DNA of 64,000 bases, from contig CANMPK010000002.1 of the NCBI GenBank assembly GCA_947499725.1, positions 434,001-498,000 on the forward strand, written 5' to 3'. The translations under genes were made by a program, and so were the position numbers. Origin of the DNA: an uncultured Paracoccaceae bacterium (lineage in GTDB: Bacteria; Pseudomonadota; Alphaproteobacteria; Rhodobacterales; Rhodobacteraceae). Of this stretch, positions 41,497 to 50,132 are shown in pieces; positions within the stretch are counted from its first letter, which is position 1; every line of letters starts with the position of its first letter. The notes under the pieces were generated by a model, which saw nothing but the letters and a program-made list of their open reading frames with translations, was not told the DNA's origin and ran no database searches.

Positions 41497-42021
41497 CTAT
41501 TCGCTTAGTTTTCGTAGCGTTTGCAGATCGCAGGTGGTGGCGTGCCCCATCGCGCGTTTGATGCCGGGCAATAGGGCGGCGCCGTTCATGGCGTAGCTGA
41601 GCTCGATCAGGCCCGCCTCGCCGTAGGCTGCGCGCAGGGTGTCTCGGGCTTCGGGGGCGTCTTGGCGTTCGCCCGTTACGGCGTCTGCAAGTTCGGCGAC
41701 GGCTTGGAATTCGCTGGGCAGGGATGTGTAATCTTGGCTGAGGGTCGCTTGCAGGATTTGCGCTGACAGGCCAGCCGCCTTGGCGAGGTTGATTTCAGCT
41801 TCGACGCAGGTGCCGCAATCGGCGCTTATTGCGCCGCGCAGCCGTGCAATGTGATAGGCTTCGGCGGGCACCTTTTTGTTGGGGTCAAGGAAGCCAAAGA
41901 TTTTGCCATAGCGCAGCATCAGGCCAAAGTCAGTTTGGGCGATTGTGTGGGCATAGTCGAGGGATACGCCGAGACGCTTTTCAGCGTTTGAGACCAGTTT
42001 GGAGGCGATCCACTTCAGCAT
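41497..42021 (-). CDS. AhpD/carboxymuconolactone-decarboxylase-like protein
   Basis: A 174-residue all-helical protein of the AhpD/CMD fold. The reactive-cysteine motif is SADCGTCVEAEINLAKAAGLS near residue 85, where AhpD proteins have the CxxC pair followed by a helix, suggesting peroxide or thiol chemistry. I start at ATG 42021 because it has AGG upstream at a good distance; an ATG 15 codons earlier keeps the frame open. It follows bluB on the same strand. Confidence 0.75.
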   Translation of the reverse strand: MLKWIASKLVSNAEKRLGVSLDYAHTIAQTDFGLMLRYGKIFGFLDPNKKVPAEAYHIARLRGAISADCGTCVEAEINLAKAAGLSAQILQATLSQDYTSLPSEFQAVAELADAVTGERQDAPEARDTLRAAYGEAGLIELSYAMNGAALLPGIKRAMGHATTCDLQTLRKLSE

Positions 42022-42094
42022 ACCTGTACCTATCACATGATTTAAAATCTGAGGTGAGTAGGCCATGTTTTAGTGCATGGGTAAATGCGGCGTT

Positions 42095-42724
42095 TTACCG
42101 AGTTTCGATGGGCAACGCTTTGCGGCGGTCTTCCCAGCCGAGTTTTTCAAGCTCTGGCGTTTTGGAGACCTCTTCGGGGAAGCCAACGCAGAGATAGGCC
42201 ACCAGAGACCAGCCTTCTGGGGCATTCAGATCGGCGTTTAGTTTTACCGGATCAAGGATCGAGACCCAGCCAACCCCTAAGCCCTTGGCGCGGGCTGTCA
42301 GCCAGAAGAGGTTGATTGCGCCGACCACGGAATAGCGGCGCATTTCGGGCATTGTGCCAGCGCCCAGACCAGCGCCTTTGTCGGTGCCGTCGTCGCAGTA
42401 GATCGCCAATTGCACAGGGCTTTCCTGCATGCCGGAGAGTTTCAGACCGGCATAAAGCTTGGCCTTGTCACCGGCATAGCCTTCTAAGGCTTCGGCATTG
42501 GCTGTTTTGAAATTCTGATAGGCCGCATCACGGGCGGCATCGCTTTCCACGCGCAGAACCCGCCAAGGTTCTGAGAGACCCACGGATGGGGCGAGGAGGA
42601 AAGCATCGAGACACTCTTGCAAGAGTGTCTCGTCCACGGGATCGGTGCGGAAGCGGCGCACGTCGCGCCGCCACCGCAAGAGCCGTGTGAGCTCTTCCTG
42701 AAATGATGGGGCAAAGGCCTCCAT
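42095..42724 (-). CDS. bluB: 5,6-dimethylbenzimidazole synthase
   Basis: BluB cuts up FMN to make dimethylbenzimidazole, the lower ligand of cobalamin. The 209-residue nitroreductase-fold protein shows LLRWRRDVRRFRTDPV, LLAPSVGLSEPWRVLRV and GWVSILDPVKL, motifs found in BluB rather than general nitroreductases. It lies just downstream of rpsP (15 bp) in the ribosomal gene block, far from other cobalamin genes except the cbiB fragment at 63668. This placement is odd. Confidence 0.93.
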   Translation of the reverse strand: MEAFAPSFQEELTRLLRWRRDVRRFRTDPVDETLLQECLDAFLLAPSVGLSEPWRVLRVESDAARDAAYQNFKTANAEALEGYAGDKAKLYAGLKLSGMQESPVQLAIYCDDGTDKGAGLGAGTMPEMRRYSVVGAINLFWLTARAKGLGVGWVSILDPVKLNADLNAPEGWSLVAYLCVGFPEEVSKTPELEKLGWEDRRKALPIETR

Positions 42725-42739
42725 TTCAGAAAGGGGCTC

Positions 42740-43129
42740 TTACTCTTCAGCCGCTGCTTCTTCAGCAGGTGCTGCTGCTGCTTCAGCCGCTTCCGCTGCT
42801 TTAGCTGCTTTTTCTTCTGCGCGGTCTTTGGCTTTCTGGCCTGGTTCCGCTTTCTTAGGGTTGTTGCGCTCTGTTTTCTCGTTCACGCCAGCTGCTTCCA
42901 GGAAGCGAGCCACACGGTCAGTGACCTGCGCGCCTTGGGACACCCAGTACTGAACGCGCTCCAGATCCATTTTCACGCGCTCTTCGCTGTCTTTTGGCAG
43001 CAGTGGGTTGTATGTGCCCAGCTTCTCGATGAAGCGGCCGTCACGTGGCATGCGGGAGTCCGCTGCAACGATGCGGTAGAAAGGACGCTTTTTAGAGCCG
43101 CCGCGGGCGAGACGAATTTTCATAGCCAT
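42740..43129 (-). CDS. rpsP: 30S ribosomal protein S16
   Basis: A 129-residue S16. The core [36 protein letters not shown] is unmistakable (shown in outline), and the C-terminus has a 50-residue Lys/Ala/Glu-rich extension common in alphaproteobacteria. The ATG at 43129 lies eight bases after GGAG; a second ATG two codons later is possible. It follows the chorismate mutase gene. Confidence 0.97.
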   Translation of the reverse strand: MAMKIRLARGGSKKRPFYRIVAADSRMPRDGRFIEKLGTYNPLLPKDSEERVKMDLERVQYWVSQGAQVTDRVARFLEAAGVNEKTERNNPKKAEPGQKAKDRAEEKAAKAAEAAEAAAAPAEEAAAEE

Positions 43130-43171
43130 GATGTGTTTCTCCTATAATGGCGTGAGCAGGGCCGTGCCCTG

Positions 43172-43468
43172 TTATTCCTGGTGTTTCTTGTGATGACGTA
43201 TGACTTCCTGAATGATGAAGTTCAGGAAAGCCTTGGCAAAATCGGGGTCCAGGTTGGCCCGGTCTGCCAGATCTTCGAGACGTGCGATCTGTTTGGCCTC
43301 GCGGGCCGGATCAGATGGCGGGAGGTCGTGTTGCGCTTTGAGCTGCCCCACGGCCTGAGTGTGTTTGAACCGCTCGCCCAATGTGTAGACGAGGATCGCG
43401 TCGAGGCGGTCGATGCTTTCGCGGTGATCTTTCAGCACCTGTTCGGCGCGTTCGATTGCGTCTGTCAT
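43172..43468 (-). CDS. Chorismate mutase (AroQ class)
   Basis: A 98-residue all-helical chorismate mutase, converting chorismate to prephenate for Phe/Tyr synthesis. HRESIDRLDAILVYTLGERFKHTQAVGQLK and the later FAKAFLNFIIQEVIRHH helix match the CM_2 domain. I start at ATG 43468, seven bases after AAGAGG; this overlaps the stop of the GNAT gene. Position upstream of rpsP is conserved in rhodobacteria. Confidence 0.92.
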   Translation of the reverse strand: MTDAIERAEQVLKDHRESIDRLDAILVYTLGERFKHTQAVGQLKAQHDLPPSDPAREAKQIARLEDLADRANLDPDFAKAFLNFIIQEVIRHHKKHQE

Positions 43469-43986
43469 GACTGGGCCTCTTGTGGTGTTGGGTGGCGATA
43501 GACAAGGCAAGGTTTGCCTGGCATCGGTTGCGGGGCGCTTGGGTCGTGCTGGGCGCCAAGGCGCTGGGCCAGCGCGATGGAGCGCGTGTTGTCTTCGGCG
43601 ATGTAGCTGACGACGGTGTCCCAGCCGAGGGTTTCATAGGCGTGTGCCACGGCGGCTTGCGCGGCTTCGAAGGCGTAGCCTTTGCCTTCAGAGCCTTCAA
43701 ACATCATCCAACCGATTTCGGTTTCTGGCCAATCTTCTGGGAACCATGGGCCGATCAGGCCGATGATGTCGTCGTTGTCTTTGGTGGTGACTGCGAACAT
43801 GCCATAGCCGCGGATATCCCAGTGGCCAATTTCGGCCGCGCATTGGCGCCACGCTTTGGCCAAGGAATAGGGGCCACCCACGCTTGCGCCGCGTTCGGAC
43901 ATGAAGAAGCTGACGATTGCATCAACGTCGCGCGCGTCCGGTTTGCGCAGGATCAGGCGATCTGTGGTCAATTGAGGCTGGGTCAT
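43465..43986 (-). CDS. GNAT-family N-acetyltransferase (RimJ/L-like)
   Basis: A 173-residue acetyltransferase of the RimJ/RimL-like type: LTTDRLILRKPDARDVDAIVSFF at the N-terminus and EIGWMMFEGSEGKGYAFEAAQAAVAHAYE for the CoA-binding loop. The next gene upstream, ending at 43983, encodes a close relative, suggesting a tandem duplication. It is between ffh and the chorismate mutase gene, with overlapping stop/starts on both sides. Confidence 0.9.
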   Translation of the reverse strand: MTQPQLTTDRLILRKPDARDVDAIVSFFMSERGASVGGPYSLAKAWRQCAAEIGHWDIRGYGMFAVTTKDNDDIIGLIGPWFPEDWPETEIGWMMFEGSEGKGYAFEAAQAAVAHAYETLGWDTVVSYIAEDNTRSIALAQRLGAQHDPSAPQPMPGKPCLVYRHPTPQEAQS

Positions 43987-44576
43987 GTGCGCCTCGCAGG
44001 GGAATGGCGCAGGATCAACGTATCTTCGGGTGTGTCTTCTTGTGGCAAGATGCCATCAGGATCGACCGTTGCGCCAAGGCGTTCGGCCAATGCGCGTGAG
44101 GATGCGTTTTTCGGATCGATATAGCTGACCATGCTGGTTACGCCTTGCGTGTCCCATGCATAGTCACGCGCGACGCGAGTTGCCTCGGTGGCGTAGCCTT
44201 GGCCGTGATGATCGGCGAGGAACAAATAGCCAAGCTCTGTTTCCTGATCGCCATAGCCGCACATGGCGCAGACGAAGCCGACAACGGTTTGGTCATGCAG
44301 GGTCACTGTCCACATGCCTTGGCCGCGGAGCGCCCAACCGGCGATGCCTTGGTTGAAATCAAGCCATGCGTCTTCGGTGTTGAAGGGGCCACCCATATAG
44401 CTGTGGATGTCCGCTGCCATGATGATTTCATAGGCCGCAAAATCCGCCAGATCCGGCGCGCGCAGGATCAGGCGGTCTGTCTTAAGCTGCGGCACGAGGG
44501 CACGCAGAGACGCCGCCAGCGCTGCAGGCTGACTGGGGACCGGAAGGGTCCAAGGATATGCGGAGGTTTGGCTCAC
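43983..44576 (-). CDS. GNAT-family N-acetyltransferase (RimJ/L-like), paralogue
   Basis: A 197-residue acetyltransferase closely resembling the gene at 43465: LKTDRLILRAPDLADFAAYEIIMA and ELGYLFLADHHGQGYATEATRVARDYAWD are the matching motifs. It carries about 25 extra N-terminal residues. The stop/start overlap with its paralogue and the 5-bp gap to ffh place it in the ffh operon. Confidence 0.9.
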   Translation of the reverse strand: MSQTSAYPWTLPVPSQPAALAASLRALVPQLKTDRLILRAPDLADFAAYEIIMAADIHSYMGGPFNTEDAWLDFNQGIAGWALRGQGMWTVTLHDQTVVGFVCAMCGYGDQETELGYLFLADHHGQGYATEATRVARDYAWDTQGVTSMVSYIDPKNASSRALAERLGATVDPDGILPQEDTPEDTLILRHSPARRT

Positions 44577-44581
44577 TTAAC

Positions 44582-46102
44582 TTATTTCTTTTTCCCAAAG
44601 CCGGACAGGCCCGGAGGCAGTCCGCCGCCGCCGCCCAGACCAGGCATGCCGCCCATGCCGCCTGCGCCCAATTGTTTGGCCGCTGCTTCAAGCGCTTTTG
44701 GGTCCATAGAGGATGGGTCCATGCCCGCTGGCATATCTGGCATGCCGCCTTTGCCGAACATGCCTTTCATGGCTTGTTTCAGCATGCCGCCTTTGCCCAT
44801 TTTGCCCATCTTCTTCATCATGTCCGCCATTTGGCGCTGCATCTTCAGAAGTTTGTTCAGATCGGCCACTTCCATGCCCGCGCCTTTGGCGATGCGTTTC
44901 TTGCGAGACGCTTGCAGGATCTGCGGGTTGGCGCGTTCCAGTTTGGTCATGGATTGGATCAGGGCGATTTGGCGTTTCAGCACATTGTCGTCCATGCCAG
45001 CGTCTTTGACCTGGTTTTTCATTTTGGCCATGCCAGGCATCATGCCCATCATACCTTCCATGCCGCCCATTTTGATCATCTGTTCGAGCTGCATTTTCAT
45101 GTCGTTCATGTTGAAGCGGCCCTTTTGGAAGCGCTTCATCATGCGTTCGGCTTGTTCAGCCTCTAGTGTTTCTTGTGCCTTTTCGACCAGCGCAACGATG
45201 TCGCCCATGCCGAGGATACGGCCTGCGATACGCTCTGGTTCGAAGGTTTCCAGCGCGTCCATCTTTTCGCCGGAACCGACGAATTTGATCGGCTTGCCTG
45301 TAACTGCGCGCATGGACAGGGCTGCACCGCCACGGCCGTCGCCGTCCATACGGGTGAGGACCACGCCGGAGATGCCGATTTTATTGTCGAACTCTTCTGC
45401 GACTTCGACGGCGACCTGACCTGTCAGGCCATCGACCACCAAAAGTGTCTCGCGTGGTTTGACGATGTCACGAACGTCTTCGACCTCTTGCATGAGGGTC
45501 TCGTCGATTTGCAGGCGGCCCGCAGTATCGAGGATGTAGACGTCATAGCCGGCCAGAGTAGCCTGTTGCTTGGCGCGTTTTGCAATTTGCTGGGCGGTTT
45601 CACCGGCCACGATTGGCAGGGTGTCTACGCCGATCTGAGAGCCGAGCACCTGAAGCTGCTGCATCGCCGCTGGGCGGTAGATGTCGAGCGATGCCATCAG
45701 GACGCGTTTACCATCGCGTTCGGTCAGACGTTTGGCGAGCTTACCGGTTGTGGTGGTTTTACCAGAGCCTTGCAGACCAACCATCAAGATCGGCGCTGGG
45801 GCGTTGTCGATTTTCAGCGCGCCTGCGTTTTCTTCGTCACCGGCCAGAACATGTTGCAGCTCGTCGTGGACGATTTTGACAACCTGTTGGCCCGGGGTGA
45901 TGGATTTCGTCACCGCTTGGCCAGTGGCTTTCTTTTCGACCGCTTTTATAAAGTTGCGGGCGACGGGCAGGGAAACGTCAGCCTCGAGCAGGGCAACGCG
46001 GACTTCGCGCAGGGCTGTTTTGACGTCGTCTTCGGACAGCGCACCTTGTTTGGTGAGACGGTCAAAGACTCCGGAAAGGCGTTCGCTTAGATTTTCAAAC
46101 AT
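44582..46102 (-). CDS. ffh: Signal recognition particle GTPase
   Basis: Ffh binds signal sequences at the ribosome and delivers them to FtsY. The 506-residue protein has the N and G domains (P-loop GLQGSGKT at residues 109-116, DTAGR near residue 190, TRMDGDGRGGAALS near 248) and a methionine-rich M domain whose end is a long Gly/Met-rich tail (GMGGMPGLGGGGGLPPGL). The tail is longer than in E. coli but usual here. A hairpin-rich leader precedes it. Confidence 0.97.
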   Translation of the reverse strand: MFENLSERLSGVFDRLTKQGALSEDDVKTALREVRVALLEADVSLPVARNFIKAVEKKATGQAVTKSITPGQQVVKIVHDELQHVLAGDEENAGALKIDNAPAPILMVGLQGSGKTTTTGKLAKRLTERDGKRVLMASLDIYRPAAMQQLQVLGSQIGVDTLPIVAGETAQQIAKRAKQQATLAGYDVYILDTAGRLQIDETLMQEVEDVRDIVKPRETLLVVDGLTGQVAVEVAEEFDNKIGISGVVLTRMDGDGRGGAALSMRAVTGKPIKFVGSGEKMDALETFEPERIAGRILGMGDIVALVEKAQETLEAEQAERMMKRFQKGRFNMNDMKMQLEQMIKMGGMEGMMGMMPGMAKMKNQVKDAGMDDNVLKRQIALIQSMTKLERANPQILQASRKKRIAKGAGMEVADLNKLLKMQRQMADMMKKMGKMGKGGMLKQAMKGMFGKGGMPDMPAGMDPSSMDPKALEAAAKQLGAGGMGGMPGLGGGGGLPPGLSGFGKKK

Positions 46103-46183
46103 CGCTTTCGGCTCCTGTGTTGCCTGTTTCTATGGACCGTAGATAAGCACGATCCGGCGGGACGCTAGCCCAAACGCAGAACA

Positions 46184-46215
46184 GCCCCCGTGGGCGAAAC
46201 TCGCTGACGGGGGGC
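46184..46215 (-). promoter_or_regulatory. Structured hairpin in the ffh 5' leader
   Basis: GCCCCCGT pairs with ACGGGGGGC (one bulged G), enclosing a second stem GCGA/TCGC. It lies about 80 bp upstream of ffh on its coding strand. It does not match the consensus of SRP RNA or a riboswitch that I know. Confidence 0.4.
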
Positions 46216-46384
46216 GATCCCGGCCTGTGGCCAAGGGACCGGAAGTTTAACGGACTCCCGGAATTGAGGGCGGTTTATCTATGTGGGGCGAGAGAGTCAA
46301 GCAGGGTGGATGGGGGCGCGACGCCTGTATTGTAGGCTTTTTGTAACCGTGATGTGTCGGATTTGTATCAAAATGAGACATTTC

Positions 46385-46399
46385 TTAAAATAAGGTTAA
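46385..46399. promoter_or_regulatory. CtrA-like box TTAA-N7-TTAA
   Basis: TTAA-AATAAGG-TTAA lies 117 bp upstream of the sensor-kinase start, in AT-rich sequence. It fits the CtrA consensus; the link is inferred from motif and position. Confidence 0.45.
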
Positions 46400-46515
46400 T
46401 AATTTGGTAGAGTTTTGATTGAATCGCTCTCCCGCAGGTTGTCAATCACGCTGCGGTGCCCTTTACTTCACATAAGCCTTGGGGGGCTTAACGGTGGGAA
46501 CATTGGAGCAACGCT

Positions 46516-48591
46516 GTGAGAAGGCGTACGAATAAGGTGGCATGGGGGCCAATTTACGCTGGTCTCGGTTTATTGATCGTTCTTTTGGTCGTGGGCGTTT
46601 GGGCCTTGTTTGAGACCAAAAGCGTTTCTGCGGAAAAAGAACAACGTCGCGCTGCGGCGCAGGCAGAGGCGGTTCATATTGGTGAGCGCATACAAGAGGC
46701 GCTGTTGCATAACGCGGAAGCGCTTGAGGCCTTTGCGGTCTATTTAGGGCTGCATACAGAAATGCAGCGTCCCGAATTTGAGGCCTATGCGCGCCGCACT
46801 TTCCTAAAGCGTCCTGAGTTTAAACTGGTTGCGATTGCGCCGGACCTGGTGATCCGTGATGTTTTCCCGCTGGAGGGCAATCAAGCTGCGATCGGTTTGG
46901 ACTATAGTTTGCAACCCGATCAGCTAAAAGCCGTGCTGCGCGCAACGCAGTCTTCGGAGACGGTGATCGCGGGGCCTGTTGATTTGGTTCAGGGTGGCAC
47001 CGCTTTGATTGCACGGCGGGCGGTTCACACGACACAGCGCGGCGGTTTTGGCAGCAATCTGTGGGGTATCGTCAATCTGGTTATGGACATGGACTATATC
47101 CTTGAAATGTCCGGTGCCTTTAACCCGGACTATGACATCGCCATTCGCGGCAAAGATGCGATGGGTGCGACGGGCGGAACGATCTTGGGGTCTCCTTCGG
47201 TTTTCGCAAAGGATGCGATCCGCGTGGATATAAACCTGCCTGAGGGCAGTTGGCGTTTGGCCTTAATCCCGACGGAAGGTTGGGAGCTGCCGTTGTCTTA
47301 TGTCATGCCGATGCGATTGACGTTCTTGGCGATTTGGGCGGCTTTGCTGGCGATTGGCATGGGCGGCGTGCGTTTGATCCAGTTGAATACGCGTGCCATG
47401 TCGATGCTGGGGGCTGCGATTGACAGTATTGATGACGGCTTTGCCTATTATGATGCGGATGACCGTTTGGTGATCTGCAATGATACCTATCGTCACTTCT
47501 ATCATAAGATGGCGCCGATCATTCGGCCGGGGCGCAAGTTTGAGACCATGATGCGCGAAGGTTTGGCTTTGGGGCAGTTCGCTGTCGAGGAAGGCCAAGA
47601 AGAAGCGTTTTTGAAAGAGCGTTTGGCGGCGCGCCGAAAGGGGGGCGGTGTGGTCGAGCAGCGCCTTGAAGATGGGCGTTGGTTGAAGATTGCAGAATCG
47701 CGCACGCCGGATGGCGGCTATGTGGGCTTCCGCGTGGACATTACCGAGTTGAAAAACGCGCAAGAGGCCGCTGAGCGGGCCAATGTGGCGAAGTCTGAGT
47801 TCCTTGATGTGATGAGCCATGAGCTGCGCACGCCGTTGACCGTGGTTTTGGGCGGCACGCCGTTCTTGTGTAAGCCAGAGCTTTTGCCTGCTTCGCAAAA
47901 GATGTTCCGCACTTTGGATGACGAAGCGGCTTCGCGTGAGGATGTGAAGCGTGAGGTTGAGGCCTTGCTGGGGTCATTGAAGAATTTGGCGGGCAAGGTT
48001 GAACGGTCGGCCAAGCATTTGCTGACCTTGATCAATGATGTTCTGGATTATTCCAAGATCGATGCGGGCCGCATGAATATGAGGCTTGAGCCGTTGGATG
48101 CGGCAGAGGTGGTGGATGAGCTTGTAGAAGAATATCTGCCAAAGGCTGCCGCGCGTGGGTTGACGTTGAACGCCAATGTGGTCGCGCAGCCGGTCATGGC
48201 GGATAAGTATCGTCTGCGTCAGGTGCTGATCAATATGATCGGGAATGCGATCAAGTTTACAGAGCAAGGGGGCATCACGATTACCAGTGATGTGATCAAT
48301 GCAGAATTGCGCATTAAGGTGACGGATACGGGCTGCGGCATTCCCGAGGACCGCTTGGCGACCGTGTTTGATATGTTCACCCAAGTGGATTCCAGCTCTA
48401 CCCGTAAGGCAGGCGGGACTGGTTTGGGCATGGCGATCTCTAAGAAGATTGTGGACATGCACGGTGGCCAGATCTCGGTGGAGAGCCACATTGGGGAAGG
48501 TACCAGCTTTATCTTTACCGTCCCAAAAGCCACCGCCGCAGACTTGGCCGCGGCGGAGGATGGGGAAATAATGGAGGCAGCGGCTGGTTAA
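46516..48591 (+). CDS. Sensor histidine kinase with CHASE and PAS domains
   Basis: A 691-residue membrane kinase. A helix at about residues 12-34, an extracytoplasmic CHASE-type domain (about 60-255) and a second helix (about 262-284) are followed by a PAS-like domain (about 295-415), the phosphoacceptor box SHELRTPL near residue 435, and an HATPase domain (NMIGNAIKFTEQGG, DTGCGIPEDRLATVF, GGTGLGMAISKKI). The helical hairpin after the phospho-histidine carries about 25 extra residues. No response regulator gene is adjacent. It starts with GTG. Confidence 0.93.
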   Translation: MRRRTNKVAWGPIYAGLGLLIVLLVVGVWALFETKSVSAEKEQRRAAAQAEAVHIGERIQEALLHNAEALEAFAVYLGLHTEMQRPEFEAYARRTFLKRPEFKLVAIAPDLVIRDVFPLEGNQAAIGLDYSLQPDQLKAVLRATQSSETVIAGPVDLVQGGTALIARRAVHTTQRGGFGSNLWGIVNLVMDMDYILEMSGAFNPDYDIAIRGKDAMGATGGTILGSPSVFAKDAIRVDINLPEGSWRLALIPTEGWELPLSYVMPMRLTFLAIWAALLAIGMGGVRLIQLNTRAMSMLGAAIDSIDDGFAYYDADDRLVICNDTYRHFYHKMAPIIRPGRKFETMMREGLALGQFAVEEGQEEAFLKERLAARRKGGGVVEQRLEDGRWLKIAESRTPDGGYVGFRVDITELKNAQEAAERANVAKSEFLDVMSHELRTPLTVVLGGTPFLCKPELLPASQKMFRTLDDEAASREDVKREVEALLGSLKNLAGKVERSAKHLLTLINDVLDYSKIDAGRMNMRLEPLDAAEVVDELVEEYLPKAAARGLTLNANVVAQPVMADKYRLRQVLINMIGNAIKFTEQGGITITSDVINAELRIKVTDTGCGIPEDRLATVFDMFTQVDSSSTRKAGGTGLGMAISKKIVDMHGGQISVESHIGEGTSFIFTVPKATAADLAAAEDGEIMEAAAG

Positions 48592-49130
48592 GCGGCCTCT
48601 GCGAAGCTTTCGGCTTCTTCGGAGTTGAGGATGGTCACATCTGTCAGGCCAACAAAGGCGAGAACCGCCTTAAGGTAAGGGGAGGCAAAGTCCATCTCGC
48701 TGCCGATGGGAACGCCGCCGCTGGCCAGCGTTATGATGACTTTCTTACCATCCAACAGGCCTTGTGGGCCGTTCTCTGTGTATTTGAAAGTCACACCGGC
48801 ACGCGCGATTTGGTCGATCCAAGCTTTCAATACGGCGGGGACGTGGAAGTTATAGATCGGTGCGCCGATGACGATGGTGTCGGCTTCTTGTAGTTCTGCG
48901 ACCAGCACATCGGAGGGGGACAAGCTTTGGGATTGCGTGTCGTTGCGATCGGCAGGTGGCATGAAGGTGGCTGTGACCCAGTCTTCGTTCAAGAAGGGTA
49001 CGCCGTCTGACAGATCGCGCGTGATCACCTTGTTTGGGTTCAAAGACGCCACCAGTTTGGCGGAGTTTTGGCGAGACACAGATTGCGCGGATCGCGCTGA
49101 CGCGTCGATGTGTAGAACGGTGTTAGACAT
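48588..49130 (-). CDS. azoR: FMN-dependent NADH-azoreductase
   Basis: A 180-residue flavodoxin-fold quinone/azo-dye reductase. VLHIDASARSAQSVSRQNSAKLV is the FMN phosphate-binding start, and VIGAPIYNFHVPAVLKAWIDQIARAG is the AzoR signature around residue 88. It probably detoxifies quinones in the cytosol. I start at ATG 49130, with CGGAG at a good distance; the frame is open far upstream. It overlaps the sensor-kinase stop and is divergent from a LysR gene that likely controls it. Confidence 0.92.
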   Translation of the reverse strand: MSNTVLHIDASARSAQSVSRQNSAKLVASLNPNKVITRDLSDGVPFLNEDWVTATFMPPADRNDTQSQSLSPSDVLVAELQEADTIVIGAPIYNFHVPAVLKAWIDQIARAGVTFKYTENGPQGLLDGKKVIITLASGGVPIGSEMDFASPYLKAVLAFVGLTDVTILNSEEAESFAEAA

Positions 49131-49250
49131 TGGACTATGCTCCGGTTGGTCTTGATCTGACCTGAGAATTAACCATTGCAAAAATGAACTCAATATTCGT
49201 AAATGCAGGATAACTGTTCTAAATCGCACACATGAAAAGCGAGACGCACA

Positions 49251-50129
49251 ATGGACAACTGGGATGAAATTCGCACGGCCTATCAGGTGGCCAAACAGGG
49301 CACGGTGAGCGGGGCGGCTGATGTGTTGGGGGTGCACCATGCGACGGTGATCCGGCATATCGATGCTTTGGAGGCGCGGCTTGGGGTGAAATTGTTCCAG
49401 CGTCACGCGCGGGGCTATACGCCCACCGAAGCGGGTGAAGATATGATGCGCGTAGGTAAGGCGACAGACGAACAGTTCGGTCAGCTGGAAGGGCGCATCA
49501 AAGGGCGCGGCGCGGATGTGACGGGGGAGTTGGTTGTGACCTCGCTGGCCAGCATGTCAGCTTTGTTGACGCCTGTCTTGGCAGAGTTTCAGGCCCAGCA
49601 TCCGGGGTTGATCATTCGCTATCTGACCGATGATCGTGTGTTTCGTTTGCAATATGGTGAGGCGCATGTGGCGATCCGCGCGGGGGCGGCCCCAGAAGAG
49701 CCGGACAATGTGGTTCAGCATCTGACGACCTTGGAAATGGGCATGTATGCCGACGCGGAATATATCGCGAAACACGGCGTGCCTGAGACTTTGGGCGATT
49801 TGAAGGATCATATGTTTGTCGGCCCTGATGTCGAAGCGCCGCGTGCGCCGTTTTATAAGTGGCTGGTGAATACAGTGCCGCGCGAAAGAATTGCGTTTCG
49901 CGGCAGCGATCCACGCGCGTTGGAACATGCGGTGCGGGCTGGGGCTGGGATTGGGTTTTTGCCACGATGGGCGGCCAGCAATGTAGAGGGCCTTCAAGAG
50001 GTTTGGCCTGCGCAGGATGAATGGCATGGGCGCGTTTGGCTTGTGTCTCATGTCGACCTGCATCGCACGGTGAAAGTGCAGAGCTTCCTGTCGTTCCTGA
50101 AAGAACGCGCGCCGGAGTGGACGCAGTAG
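49251..50129 (+). CDS. LysR-family transcriptional regulator
   Basis: A 292-residue LysR protein. The helix-turn-helix reads AYQVAKQGTVSGAADVLGVHHATVIRHIDALEARLG (residues about 10-45), and a typical two-lobe substrate-binding domain follows. It is divergent from azoR with a 120-bp intergenic gap, the classic arrangement, and so probably responds to quinones or electrophiles (inference). Confidence 0.92.
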   Translation: MDNWDEIRTAYQVAKQGTVSGAADVLGVHHATVIRHIDALEARLGVKLFQRHARGYTPTEAGEDMMRVGKATDEQFGQLEGRIKGRGADVTGELVVTSLASMSALLTPVLAEFQAQHPGLIIRYLTDDRVFRLQYGEAHVAIRAGAAPEEPDNVVQHLTTLEMGMYADAEYIAKHGVPETLGDLKDHMFVGPDVEAPRAPFYKWLVNTVPRERIAFRGSDPRALEHAVRAGAGIGFLPRWAASNVEGLQEVWPAQDEWHGRVWLVSHVDLHRTVKVQSFLSFLKERAPEWTQ

Positions 50130-50132
50130 GGA

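Larger units (their letters stand above)
46103..46515. other. ffh leader and sensor-kinase promoter region
   Basis: There is no gene in these 413 bp. The ffh-proximal half contains a strong hairpin (46184-46215, GCCCCCGT/ACGGGGGGC with an inner GCGA-AAC-TCGC stem) and further GC-rich self-complementary segments. The other half is AT-rich, carries a CtrA-like box at 46385-46399, and leads to the kinase gene. Confidence 0.6.

Noticed and set aside
43465-44576. Tandem GNAT pair read as a gene duplication with decay
   Set aside because: Both copies are intact, with complete CoA motifs, and are overlapped into one operon; they are paralogues and not pseudogenes.
46103-46260. Possible SRP RNA (ffs) upstream of ffh
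   Set aside because: The conserved SRP RNA loop with its GGAAG...AGCAGCC order is absent; only a partial CCGGAAG string occurs. It is better read as a leader hairpin.
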